Source of the DNA: Candidatus Atribacter fermentans
Lineage (GTDB): Bacteria; Atribacterota; Atribacteria; Atribacterales; Atribacteraceae
Direction: 5' to 3'
DNA length: 14,904 bases
Assembly (NCBI GenBank): GCA_012517485.1
Contig: JAAYUT010000570.1
Coordinates: 1-14,904 of the forward strand
The notes beneath the pieces were generated by a model. The model was given only the letters and a program-made list of their open reading frames with translations. It made no database searches and had not been told where the DNA came from. The position numbers and the translations under genes are program-made. This document shows, one piece after another, positions 1-7,571 of the stretch. Positions within the stretch are counted from its first letter, which is position 1. Each line of letters starts with the position of its first letter.

Positions 1-2
1 TA

Positions 3-119
3 ATAGCTGAGGCATTCCTGATCGACGATGAAAGAGTCATGGATACCCTTATTAACCGTAGTGAAACATTTAAGCATTTTATAAATCTTGATAATCTTGA
101 TCTAAAGCAAGCGGCCTAA
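3..119 (+). CDS. 3' end of an unidentified gene cut by the window edge
   Basis: The frame starting at base 3 is open from the left edge and ends at TAA 117-119, giving 38 residues. They are acidic and probably helical, ending in the residues LDLKQAA. The stretch is less AT-rich than the DNA after it and reads like a real protein C-terminus, but it has no motif I can assign. It lies just upstream of a decayed SIR2-like gene and is on the same strand as the operon. It could be the tail of another defence protein, or a chance open frame; the upstream flank would settle this. Confidence 0.4.
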   Translation: MAEAFLIDDERVMDTLINRSETFKHFINLDNLDLKQAA

Positions 120-153
120 AATCACTTGCGAAACTTAAATATTTTATAAATCT
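64..153 (+). repeat. imperfect direct repeat at the SIR2 remnant junction
   Basis: The 13-mer ATTTTATAAATCT occurs at 76-88 and again at 141-153, each preceded by GAAAC and a short TTAA stretch (64-75 and 130-140). The first copy lies in the tail of the upstream gene and the second at the truncated edge of the SIR2 remnant. Copies 65 bases apart at a gene-fragment junction could mark a deletion or duplication endpoint, but in such AT-rich DNA chance similarity is possible. Confidence 0.3.
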
Positions 154-653
154 GAAGGAGCAATTTATACTCCGGACGTTTATATCAAAAGACGTTTCGG
201 GATAGGCCACACTGATCTCTACAAAGAAATCGCTAACAGTAAAGGAGAACTGGAATACCAAAATAGTTGGATAAATTATCATGGTGATTTTTTAACTGGC
301 ACAACATCTAAAATAGAACGCTATGAAGAGCCATTATTATTTAAAAAACTTTTCCAACATTTTAAAGAGAATCTCATTAAATCTGGTATTCTAATAATTA
401 TAGGATATGGCGCCAGGGATATAGAAATTAATCGATTGATATTTCAGAATTTTGAGTTTCAGAGAAGGAAGCTTATAATTATAGACCCCTATCCTGGGCA
501 AGCATTAATTGATCTTGGTATTAAGCTCTATGCAAGGTTTATTACAAAACAATTAAACGATGTTAATATGTATGATTTCCAATAACTGATGTCCTGAAAG
601 CTTTAAGTAATCTTAATACTCCTTATTCAACTGATATTATTTTAAAACACTAA
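139..653 (+). pseudogene. SIR2-family NAD-binding protein, 5'-truncated and frameshifted remnant
   Basis: The frame 139-585 is open for about 148 codons but has no usable start; its only ATG is at 568, near the end. Its translation matches the C-terminal half of SIR2-like defence proteins: a GDFLTGTTSKIERY segment (about 283-324), then ILIIIGYGARDIEIN (about 388-432), the Rossmann-type strand and loop that follows the catalytic region in this family, then a KLIIIDPYPGQ strand. The frame ends at TAA 583. Reading from cca 579 in the +3 frame continues sensibly as PITDVLKALSNL and stops at TAA 651-653. One base therefore appears to be missing near 575-579. The N-terminal half, including the glycine-rich NAD loop, is absent. 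SIR2 domains in phage defence typically deplete NAD+; this copy should be inactive. A sequencing error could explain the frameshift but not the missing 5' half. Confidence 0.6.
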
Positions 654-699
654 TATTTTGGCTATAATATAATAGACTAGAGCCATCCTTATATTTTGG

Positions 700-707
700 T
701 ATATTTG
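700..707 (+). promoter_or_regulatory. candidate Bacteroidota -7 promoter element for the five-gene operon
   Basis: TATATTTG fits the TAnnTTTG consensus exactly and ends 25 bases before the ATG at 733, leaving room for a short leader of about 20 bases. There is no clear TTTG -33 box at the usual 19-21 base spacing, so the match is only half of a promoter. The leader is AT-rich with no Shine-Dalgarno sequence, as is normal in this phylum. It is the only long gap upstream of the operon, so a promoter is expected here. Confidence 0.35.
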
Positions 708-732
708 TTTATATGTTTAATATCGCTTCAAA

Positions 733-2508
733 ATGAAAAACAACAATCCAAATCTCGAAGACTTCCTTAAAATATACTCTCAAAGTTTACTAAGCACTGG
801 TTTAACAAGAGGGCTGGACGAGAATACCTATATTCCAACAAGACTTGATACAGCTTTAAAGGAAGACGTTTTAAAGGGCAAAAAGAAACTTGTTGTTTTA
901 ACAGGCAATGCTGGTGATGGCAAAACAGCTTTTATTCAGCTTATTGAAAGAGAAGCAAAACGCGATGGTGCAAAATTCAGCCTGGAAACAGACAACGGAA
1001 GTAAATTTGAATATGCCGGATTTGATTTTGAAACACTTTATGATGGAAGCCAGGATTATGATGGGAAGAAGAATGATGAACTTTTAAAAGGCTTCTTCAG
1101 ACCTTTTGAAGGTACAACGGAGCCTAAAGGGAACTTTGTAAAAATAATTGCTGTTAATGAAGGAAAACTTCGGGATTTTATATTGAAAAAAAGAGAATAT
1201 GTTTGGTTAGGGAAGATGGTTCATCATTACCTGGAATTTAATAATTATAAACTACCTGAAATTCTTGCTTTCATTAATCTTAACAACCGGGCTATTGTTG
1301 AAATTGATGATGAAGGATCTATTCTCGATAAACTACTCAATATAATATTGGATAAAAACGATCTAAAAGGGTTTTGGTTACCATGTGAACCAGGTAACTG
1401 CGAATATGCAGGCAGATGCTATGTAAAAAGGAATATTGATACTTTTAAGGATACCGACTTAGGACCAATAGTTAGACATAGGTTTAAGGAACTAATTCTT
1501 GCCCTCTATCTCAAAAAAGAGAAACATATTACGATGCGAGACATTAGATCGCTGATATCATTTGTTTTGTTTAATAAGTACACTTGCAAGCAAATCCAGA
1601 AGGATATCGACAATGGCAGGAATCTTCTTGAAAGACTTTATTATAATAACATTTTTGATAAAAAGGAAGAAGATAGGATTGTTAAAATTGCTGCAAAGAT
1701 CGATGTGGCTGATATGCCTTTACCAAAGATTGAAAACCACCTTTATTTTCTTAATTCTAAATCAGAATCTGTAAATCAGATATTTCATAAAAACAATTTT
1801 ACATCAAAACTTGACCTGGATTATCTTGAGGAGTATTTCAATGGGAAACCCCAAGGTACCAGCGATGAGGATCCACTTAGAAGGGACAATGCTGAGATGT
1901 ACCTCAATTCAATAAAACGTAAAGTATTTTTTGAAGGTAATGACTCTTTTCTACAGGAACAATATGACGTCAATCATTACTCCTTTTTACCCTATAAATA
2001 CTTTAAAAGATTTGTTGAATTTCTTAAAACCGGCCAGGATGACTCGTACGAATTAAGAAATGATATTGTTCTTGCAATAAGCAAGTCTGAAAAGATTTAT
2101 AATGAAATTATTGGTAGAGAGAATGTATGTATAAGTAGTAACAATTCAAAGAAGATACAAACAAAAGCATTTTATGGTTTTAAATCTGCCGACTTTGAAG
2201 TAGTTCAACCTGAAGTAGGTAACCAGACTCGACATATAGAGTTTTTCCCGGATCATATTGTCTTCAGGCATGTAGATAAATCCGCTTCTCTTGAGATAAA
2301 TATTGACTTATTTGAGATTTTAATGCGCATAAAAGAAGGTTATGTACCAACGTCTATAGAAATTCAGACATTCTTCTTAAATCTGGAAATGTTTAAAAGA
2401 AGAATATTGGCAAAACGATCTATGAAGGTATTTCTTACTGAAGACGATACTAACCTATTTTCTTTTGAAAAATCAGCTGTAGGTAAACTTGTATTAACTA
2501 AAATTTAG
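733..2508 (+). CDS. DptF-like P-loop ATPase of a restriction module
   Basis: A 591-residue protein and first gene of the operon. Near the N-terminus it has a clean Walker A motif, GNAGDGKT (residues 58-65, K64 binding phosphate), followed at 137-144 by KIIAVNEG, a hydrophobic strand ending in acidic E143 in the place of a Walker B. A cysteine cluster, C218-x4-C223-x5-C229, could bind a metal. No signal peptide or membrane segment is visible, so it should be cytoplasmic. Size, N-terminal Walker A, the NEG strand and the cysteine cluster resemble DptF, the ATPase of the phosphorothioate-dependent restriction complex DptFGH. That assignment is from memory of the family, not a search; a more general STAND/AAA-like ATPase remains possible. 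It sits 8 bases ahead of the next gene, with a DptH-like protein in the same operon. ATG 733 is preferred because it lies just after the only promoter-like site and upstream of the Walker A. Confidence 0.7.
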   Translation: MKNNNPNLEDFLKIYSQSLLSTGLTRGLDENTYIPTRLDTALKEDVLKGKKKLVVLTGNAGDGKTAFIQLIEREAKRDGAKFSLETDNGSKFEYAGFDFETLYDGSQDYDGKKNDELLKGFFRPFEGTTEPKGNFVKIIAVNEGKLRDFILKKREYVWLGKMVHHYLEFNNYKLPEILAFINLNNRAIVEIDDEGSILDKLLNIILDKNDLKGFWLPCEPGNCEYAGRCYVKRNIDTFKDTDLGPIVRHRFKELILALYLKKEKHITMRDIRSLISFVLFNKYTCKQIQKDIDNGRNLLERLYYNNIFDKKEEDRIVKIAAKIDVADMPLPKIENHLYFLNSKSESVNQIFHKNNFTSKLDLDYLEEYFNGKPQGTSDEDPLRRDNAEMYLNSIKRKVFFEGNDSFLQEQYDVNHYSFLPYKYFKRFVEFLKTGQDDSYELRNDIVLAISKSEKIYNEIIGRENVCISSNNSKKIQTKAFYGFKSADFEVVQPEVGNQTRHIEFFPDHIVFRHVDKSASLEINIDLFEILMRIKEGYVPTSIEIQTFFLNLEMFKRRILAKRSMKVFLTEDDTNLFSFEKSAVGKLVLTKI

Positions 2509-2516
2509 ATCAAAAC

Positions 2517-4142
2517 ATGGCTCTCGATAGAAAACAAAAATCATTCAGGTTTTTCCCTGCGATGCCTTTCGATGCAAATAATATAAACTTCGAACAAGCT
2601 GTTGTAAGACTTTTAGTGCTGCTCCATACAAAGGGCAAAGTCATTACGACTACAAATAAAGATACACTCTACCCTTCTAGCCTTGTTCAAATTATTAAGG
2701 AGGATAAGGCAAATTTTGAAGGGGTTGATGATGCAATAAGAGAGAGATTAATGCAAAACTGGATCATTTCTGATTTTGCGACAACTGTTATTGAGGGCCG
2801 GGGCAGAATAGGTCAGGCTAGAATTTCAAATTTAAAACCTCTGCACTTAAGCACGATAAAACTCTTGGACCCAAGGATAAGAAGTCAGGACAGAGATGTA
2901 AGTATTTTTTTATATAATGTGTTTAAAGGAACTGCTATTGCCAGCGACAGTGACTTTTTAATGGCATATCTGCTGGAGGGAACAAAAAGGCATGGTGAAT
3001 ACAATTTATTAGTGGATGAAGAAAAGTTCAATGACCTGGATATTGAAACCCAGTTTTTGTTAAGACTTCTGGACAATTTTAGTGTTGATAGGCCTGCAGT
3101 AAACGTAAAGCTGGTACCCGAGTATAAATTCATATGTGAAGCACATCAGAAGCAATTTCTGTTTGATACCTTAAAAATACTGGTTTATAAAGAATCAGTT
3201 CCCAGAAGAGAATTGTTCAGTTATCTGACTATACTATTCAATTTCCATACTGCCCTGTTTGCATTAAAGACTTTTAGCCAGATCAATTCACTTGTAGAAA
3301 AGCAAAAATTAAGATGCAATAATTGCAAAACCATTCAAAGTGAATCTGATTTTTCAAGATTATGCAAATGTGATTTTCAGCCTCGGATTTTTGTTGATTT
3401 AACCCTCGGGCAAGACAAATTATGTGATTCTCTCTCAAAGAAATCTTTGGATGCTCATTATAATGAGATGTATAGCTATTTCAGGTCACACTATAAACTG
3501 GTAAAATTAAGTGAATTCGCAAAAATACAAGGCAACAATAATCCTACCTTAGAACAGCTTGTAGGATACTTGTCAAGCCCACATCTTGAAGGTTTTTTCG
3601 GATATAAATTAGCTGATATTATTAATGATGAAGATTTAAAAGAAAATCCTGATGTGCAGGAAATAATGAAGATGGATATTCCTGCAATAGATAAATATGT
3701 TGAAATTCTTTGCAACGACAAATCGAATTGGAAGAACCTTGTTGCCAGACATAAGAAACTAATGGCAGGTTTGACTAATATGAACCGTGAAGATGGATTT
3801 ATGCAAGGAGGCAGAGGCAAACAACGTAAATATGTGCTGGGAAATCTTCTTTTAGAAGTCCTGGTTCAATTAGCAGTTGTTAGTGCTGATCCAAGGGGTT
3901 TTAAAACACAACCAATCACAATAGTTGATTTTGTCGAGTGGCTAAAGAATAGATACGGAATTTACATAAATGAATTACCTGAAGGATCTGACAGCCATGA
4001 GACTGCTAAATCCCTGAACAACAACTTTTTGGCACTGAAAGATAGGCTTAGACAATTAGGATTCTATACCGACCTTTCAGATGCTTCAAATTCACAAGTT
4101 ATTAAACCCCGGTTTAAAGTTGAACCGGAATTAGCAAAATAA
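2517..4142 (+). CDS. unrecognised zinc-ribbon protein in DptG position
   Basis: A 541-residue soluble protein I cannot assign to a family by sequence. The one clear motif is a compact four-cysteine knuckle: C267-x2-C270, then C283-x-C285, typical of a small zinc ribbon used for nucleic-acid or protein contacts. The remainder is mixed alpha/beta, with a charged, probably helical stretch around residues 340-430 and a C-terminal segment (about 495-520) resembling a small helical or winged-helix unit. It starts 8 bases after the DptF-like gene and ends 11 bases before hsdM, so it is co-translated with both. In Dpt clusters the gene between dptF and dptH is dptG (shorter, about 420 residues as I recall), so a DptG-like adaptor role is suggested by position only. 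No catalytic signature is apparent. Confidence 0.65.
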   Translation: MALDRKQKSFRFFPAMPFDANNINFEQAVVRLLVLLHTKGKVITTTNKDTLYPSSLVQIIKEDKANFEGVDDAIRERLMQNWIISDFATTVIEGRGRIGQARISNLKPLHLSTIKLLDPRIRSQDRDVSIFLYNVFKGTAIASDSDFLMAYLLEGTKRHGEYNLLVDEEKFNDLDIETQFLLRLLDNFSVDRPAVNVKLVPEYKFICEAHQKQFLFDTLKILVYKESVPRRELFSYLTILFNFHTALFALKTFSQINSLVEKQKLRCNNCKTIQSESDFSRLCKCDFQPRIFVDLTLGQDKLCDSLSKKSLDAHYNEMYSYFRSHYKLVKLSEFAKIQGNNNPTLEQLVGYLSSPHLEGFFGYKLADIINDEDLKENPDVQEIMKMDIPAIDKYVEILCNDKSNWKNLVARHKKLMAGLTNMNREDGFMQGGRGKQRKYVLGNLLLEVLVQLAVVSADPRGFKTQPITIVDFVEWLKNRYGIYINELPEGSDSHETAKSLNNNFLALKDRLRQLGFYTDLSDASNSQVIKPRFKVEPELAK

Positions 4143-4153
4143 TTCAAGATCGT

Positions 4154-6142
4154 ATGAGTAATAATAAACCTAATACTGAAGACCCTGGCTTTGACTATTC
4201 TACTCAACAGGAAATTCCTGATGGAAAAATTGTCGATTACATAACCGGGAGCTGGGTAAAGGAATCTGAAGTGGAACAGGTACGTCAGAATTTCGAACGC
4301 ACATTAGTTGAAGAATACAAGTATACTGTTTCTGAATTAAGAGTTGATTTTAAAATAAAAGTTTGGGAAGGTGACAAACAAAAAGTTAAGAAGGCGCCAT
4401 TGGTAGTAGTCAAAGAAGGTACCGAAGATCCCTATATATTAATATTAGTTGCGAATCCGAAATCAAATCCAACGGATAAATCAGGTGGGACTACAGAATT
4501 AGAACAATGGATGGTGGATATTTCTTCTTCTGAATTCGGCTGTTGGACAAATGGCATCGAAACTCTCTTTTTCCAGAAGAAGAAATCAAAATTTGAGACA
4601 GATGTTTTTCCTTCTAATGATTTCCCTCGCAAAGGAGAGGATGCATCATCAATATATACTACTGATAGGCGAAGACTTCGTGTTGCTACTGGCAATAACC
4701 TCTTATATGCCTTTAAGCGTTGTCACGACTATATACATGCTAATCAAGGAGGAAGTAAAGAACAGATTTTTTGGGAGTTTTTAAAATTATTATTTGCAAA
4801 AATTGAAGATGAAACATATGGTGGCAGGCCAAGATTTGCAATAAGAAGTCCTGAAGAAAGGAATGATCCAGATGGCAGAAAAGAAGTTAAAGACCGGGTT
4901 GAAAAATTGTTTAAAGAAGTTAAAAATCGTCCTGAATATAAAGGTCTATTTGATTCACAGGCAGAAGGGATTCTGTTTAATGATGAAACTGTTTCTTATA
5001 TAGTCGCACAACTTGAAAAATATGATTTCATTCACTCTTCTGTAGACGTTAAGGGTGTTGCTTATGAAACAATTGTTGGTCCGACTCTGGAAGGTACGAA
5101 AGGTGAATTTTTTACTCCACGTAACGTAGTTAAAATGACGGTCAAAATGCTTGATCCCAATCCTGGTGATCGAATTTGCGACCCTGCTTGCGGAACCGGC
5201 GGATTTTTGGTAATTGCCTTTAATTACATTAGTGAAAAATTAAGACAAAAACATAAAAACACCTGGGTAAATCCAAACCAACCTACTGAGATGGAAGAAA
5301 AAGCATTATTTGACGATATTCATGAAGCAGGCAAACACATTTTTGGAATAGATTTTAATAGCAATCTGGTGAAGGCTGCCCAGATGAATATGATTATGAA
5401 TAATGATGGACGAGGAGGTATATTCTCCGTTAATTCTCTTAAAGAGCCCACACAATGGCCAAAGGAAGTGCAGGAAAAAATTCAGCTCGGTTCAATGGAT
5501 TTTGTGATGGCCAATCCTCCATTTGGGGCAAAGATTAAAATTGACAGCAGCGAGATTCTTGAACAATATGATTTGGCACATGGTTGGAGCAAAACCGAAG
5601 ATGGCCATTGGCAAATGGAAGCTAACCTCCGAAATGCAATGGAACCTGAAGTTTTATTTGTGGAGCGTTGTATTAAACTTTTAAAACCAGGAACTGGCAA
5701 ATGCGGAATTGTACTTCCTGACAGTATCCTTAGTAATCCGGGATATGCTTCATTACGATATTGGATCATGCAAAACTGTCAGGTACTTGCCAGTATTGAC
5801 TTACCTGTTGAAACATTCCTACCACGCACTGGGACCCAGACAAGCGTATTGATTCTACGAAGAAAGAATGATCAGGAAAAATTGATAGAAAGTATGAGCG
5901 GACAGATGGCTCCCTATGAAATCTTTATGGCGAATGTTAAAAAGGTAGGTAAAGACCGTAGAGGTAATATTATTTATAAGAAAGATGAGAAAGGAAGAGA
6001 GATTGTAGATAGATCTCTATATAAGCCATTTTCGGAATCTACTATTCTTGATTTCCTCCCAACAGTAGAAACAACAGGCAGAATTGTTGATGATGAATTG
6101 CCTAAAGTTGCAGAAATGTTTTTAAAACAAAAACATAATTAG
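4154..6142 (+). CDS. hsdM: type I-style N6-adenine DNA methyltransferase (HsdM) with degenerate HsdR-type N-terminal domain
   Basis: A 662-residue class gamma amino-methyltransferase that would transfer methyl from S-adenosylmethionine to adenine N6 when guided by the adjacent HsdS. Seen: GEFFTPR (317-323), a signature of HsdM proteins; SAM-binding motif I DPACGTGGFL (343-352); catalytic motif IV NPPF (454-457). Residues about 42-140 look like the N-terminal domain of type I HsdR: an NFERTLVEEYKY helix, a DFKIKVWEG strand, and FGCWTNG (128-134). The nuclease residues expected there are gone: the usual Asp in KKADIVV is P82, and the usual Glu and Lys of E-x-K are L98 and A100. It is therefore a probable dead PD-(D/E)XK fold kept as a DNA- or protein-binding part. 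The catalytic methyltransferase motifs look intact. HsdS begins immediately after the stop codon. Confidence 0.93.
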   Translation: MSNNKPNTEDPGFDYSTQQEIPDGKIVDYITGSWVKESEVEQVRQNFERTLVEEYKYTVSELRVDFKIKVWEGDKQKVKKAPLVVVKEGTEDPYILILVANPKSNPTDKSGGTTELEQWMVDISSSEFGCWTNGIETLFFQKKKSKFETDVFPSNDFPRKGEDASSIYTTDRRRLRVATGNNLLYAFKRCHDYIHANQGGSKEQIFWEFLKLLFAKIEDETYGGRPRFAIRSPEERNDPDGRKEVKDRVEKLFKEVKNRPEYKGLFDSQAEGILFNDETVSYIVAQLEKYDFIHSSVDVKGVAYETIVGPTLEGTKGEFFTPRNVVKMTVKMLDPNPGDRICDPACGTGGFLVIAFNYISEKLRQKHKNTWVNPNQPTEMEEKALFDDIHEAGKHIFGIDFNSNLVKAAQMNMIMNNDGRGGIFSVNSLKEPTQWPKEVQEKIQLGSMDFVMANPPFGAKIKIDSSEILEQYDLAHGWSKTEDGHWQMEANLRNAMEPEVLFVERCIKLLKPGTGKCGIVLPDSILSNPGYASLRYWIMQNCQVLASIDLPVETFLPRTGTQTSVLILRRKNDQEKLIESMSGQMAPYEIFMANVKKVGKDRRGNIIYKKDEKGREIVDRSLYKPFSESTILDFLPTVETTGRIVDDELPKVAEMFLKQKHN

Positions 6143-7561
6143 ATGTATAATAAGGTTTTACAAATGTTTGATGCTAATTTAGGATTTTGGATTAATTCAA
6201 ATAAAGTTTTAGATTCTGATTCAAGATTAGATCCATCGCATTATACTAATCATAGTGGTAAGAAATTAAATGATAGGATTAAGTTTAAAAGACTTGGAGA
6301 CTTTGTAGAATCAATAATTGAGCCAAATTTATTTACGAGATATTACTGTGCTAAGGAGTTCGGTATTCCCTATATTTCATCTTCAGAAATGTCTGAAATT
6401 GAACCACCAATTAACTCACGATTTATTTCAAAAGAATTAACTAAGGACATAGCACAGTATATTATTTCAAGAGGACAAATTCTTGTAAGTGCTGCTGGAA
6501 CTGTTGGAAGTGTTGTTGTTGCACCAAAATTACTTAATGGTGTAGCAGGAACAAGTGACATTTTAAGAATAAATGTAGATCCCAATAAATATCTAGGATT
6601 TATATATACTTATTTGACAAGTGCCTATGGCATTACAGAATTGACAAACCTTGCCTACGGAGCTATAATCAAGCGGGTACGAGGATTTCAACTTGAAGAA
6701 CTAAAGACACCTGTAATTGATGCCGCTTCTGTTTCTAAAATTAATGATCTTATTTTATCGTCATTAAATAAAAGAGATGAAGCTAATGAACTCATTAGCA
6801 AAGCACGCGCCCTTGTTCTCAAATACAACAATCTTCCCACTCTTGATGAAACTGAAATAGATACTATCGATCCCAATAAAGAAGTTGAGATAAGGCTTGC
6901 AAGCTCTAATGAATTTACCAACGAATACCGCTTGGATGCTAATTTTTATAGTTCTACTGCTCAGACAGCAGTAAAGAATATTTTTCATTTTGCAATAAAG
7001 AATATTCAATTAGGAGAAAAAGAAATAACAAAAAGAATATTTTACTTAAATCGATTTACAAGGACTTTTGTTACAGAAGACTTTGGAATTCCCTATATTG
7101 CTGGAAAAGACATTATTAAAATCCGTCCTTATGATGTTTCATATCTTTCCAAAACTGAGACAAATAGCTTAAATGATTATAAACTAGAAAAAGGTTGGAT
7201 TTTAATGACATGCTCAGGTACGTTGGCAAGAACGTGTTATATCTGGAGGAATTATGAAGACTGGGTTGGAACCCATGATTTGATAAGAATAGTTTGCTCG
7301 GAGAATTTTGACTCAGGCTATTTATTTGCATTTCTTAGCTCGCCATATGGATACTATCAGGCTATTCGATATAAACATGGGGCAGTAATTGATCATCTTA
7401 CTTCGGATCAAATAGAAGAGATTGTTATACCTATTCCAGATACTTTACAAATGAAAGAAATCGGAGACCTTGTTCGAAAAGCATATGATTTGAGAGCAGA
7501 AGCCATCCAAGTTGAGGATGAAGCCCAGAAAATATTAACCGAAGCTTTAACCGGAAAATAG
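6143..7561 (+). CDS. hsdS: type I restriction-modification specificity subunit (HsdS), two target-recognition domains
   Basis: A 472-residue DNA-recognition subunit that would direct HsdM to a bipartite site. Its two halves repeat the same plan at an offset of about 235-241 residues: RLDPSHY (28-34) and RLDANFY (263-269); FGIPYISSSEM (73-83) and FGIPYIAGKDI (314-324); GQILVSAAGT (111-120) and GWILMTCSGT (351-360); YLTSAYG (157-163) and FLSSPYG (397-403). Each recognition domain is followed by a helical spacer (about 195-230 and 433-472) that would form the antiparallel coiled-coil ruler. Length and layout are normal for HsdS. The ATG abuts the hsdM stop with no gap, so translational coupling is likely; Met8 is a possible internal start but no better placed. 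The target cannot be read from sequence. No long nucleotide repeats suggesting phase-variable inversion were seen. Confidence 0.93.
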   Translation: MYNKVLQMFDANLGFWINSNKVLDSDSRLDPSHYTNHSGKKLNDRIKFKRLGDFVESIIEPNLFTRYYCAKEFGIPYISSSEMSEIEPPINSRFISKELTKDIAQYIISRGQILVSAAGTVGSVVVAPKLLNGVAGTSDILRINVDPNKYLGFIYTYLTSAYGITELTNLAYGAIIKRVRGFQLEELKTPVIDAASVSKINDLILSSLNKRDEANELISKARALVLKYNNLPTLDETEIDTIDPNKEVEIRLASSNEFTNEYRLDANFYSSTAQTAVKNIFHFAIKNIQLGEKEITKRIFYLNRFTRTFVTEDFGIPYIAGKDIIKIRPYDVSYLSKTETNSLNDYKLEKGWILMTCSGTLARTCYIWRNYEDWVGTHDLIRIVCSENFDSGYLFAFLSSPYGYYQAIRYKHGAVIDHLTSDQIEEIVIPIPDTLQMKEIGDLVRKAYDLRAEAIQVEDEAQKILTEALTGK

Positions 7562-7571
7562 AAACAGAATC

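Noticed and set aside
6143..7561. Phase-variable, invertible hsdS
   Set aside because: No inverted nucleotide repeats, second partial hsdS or recombinase gene is present in the window.
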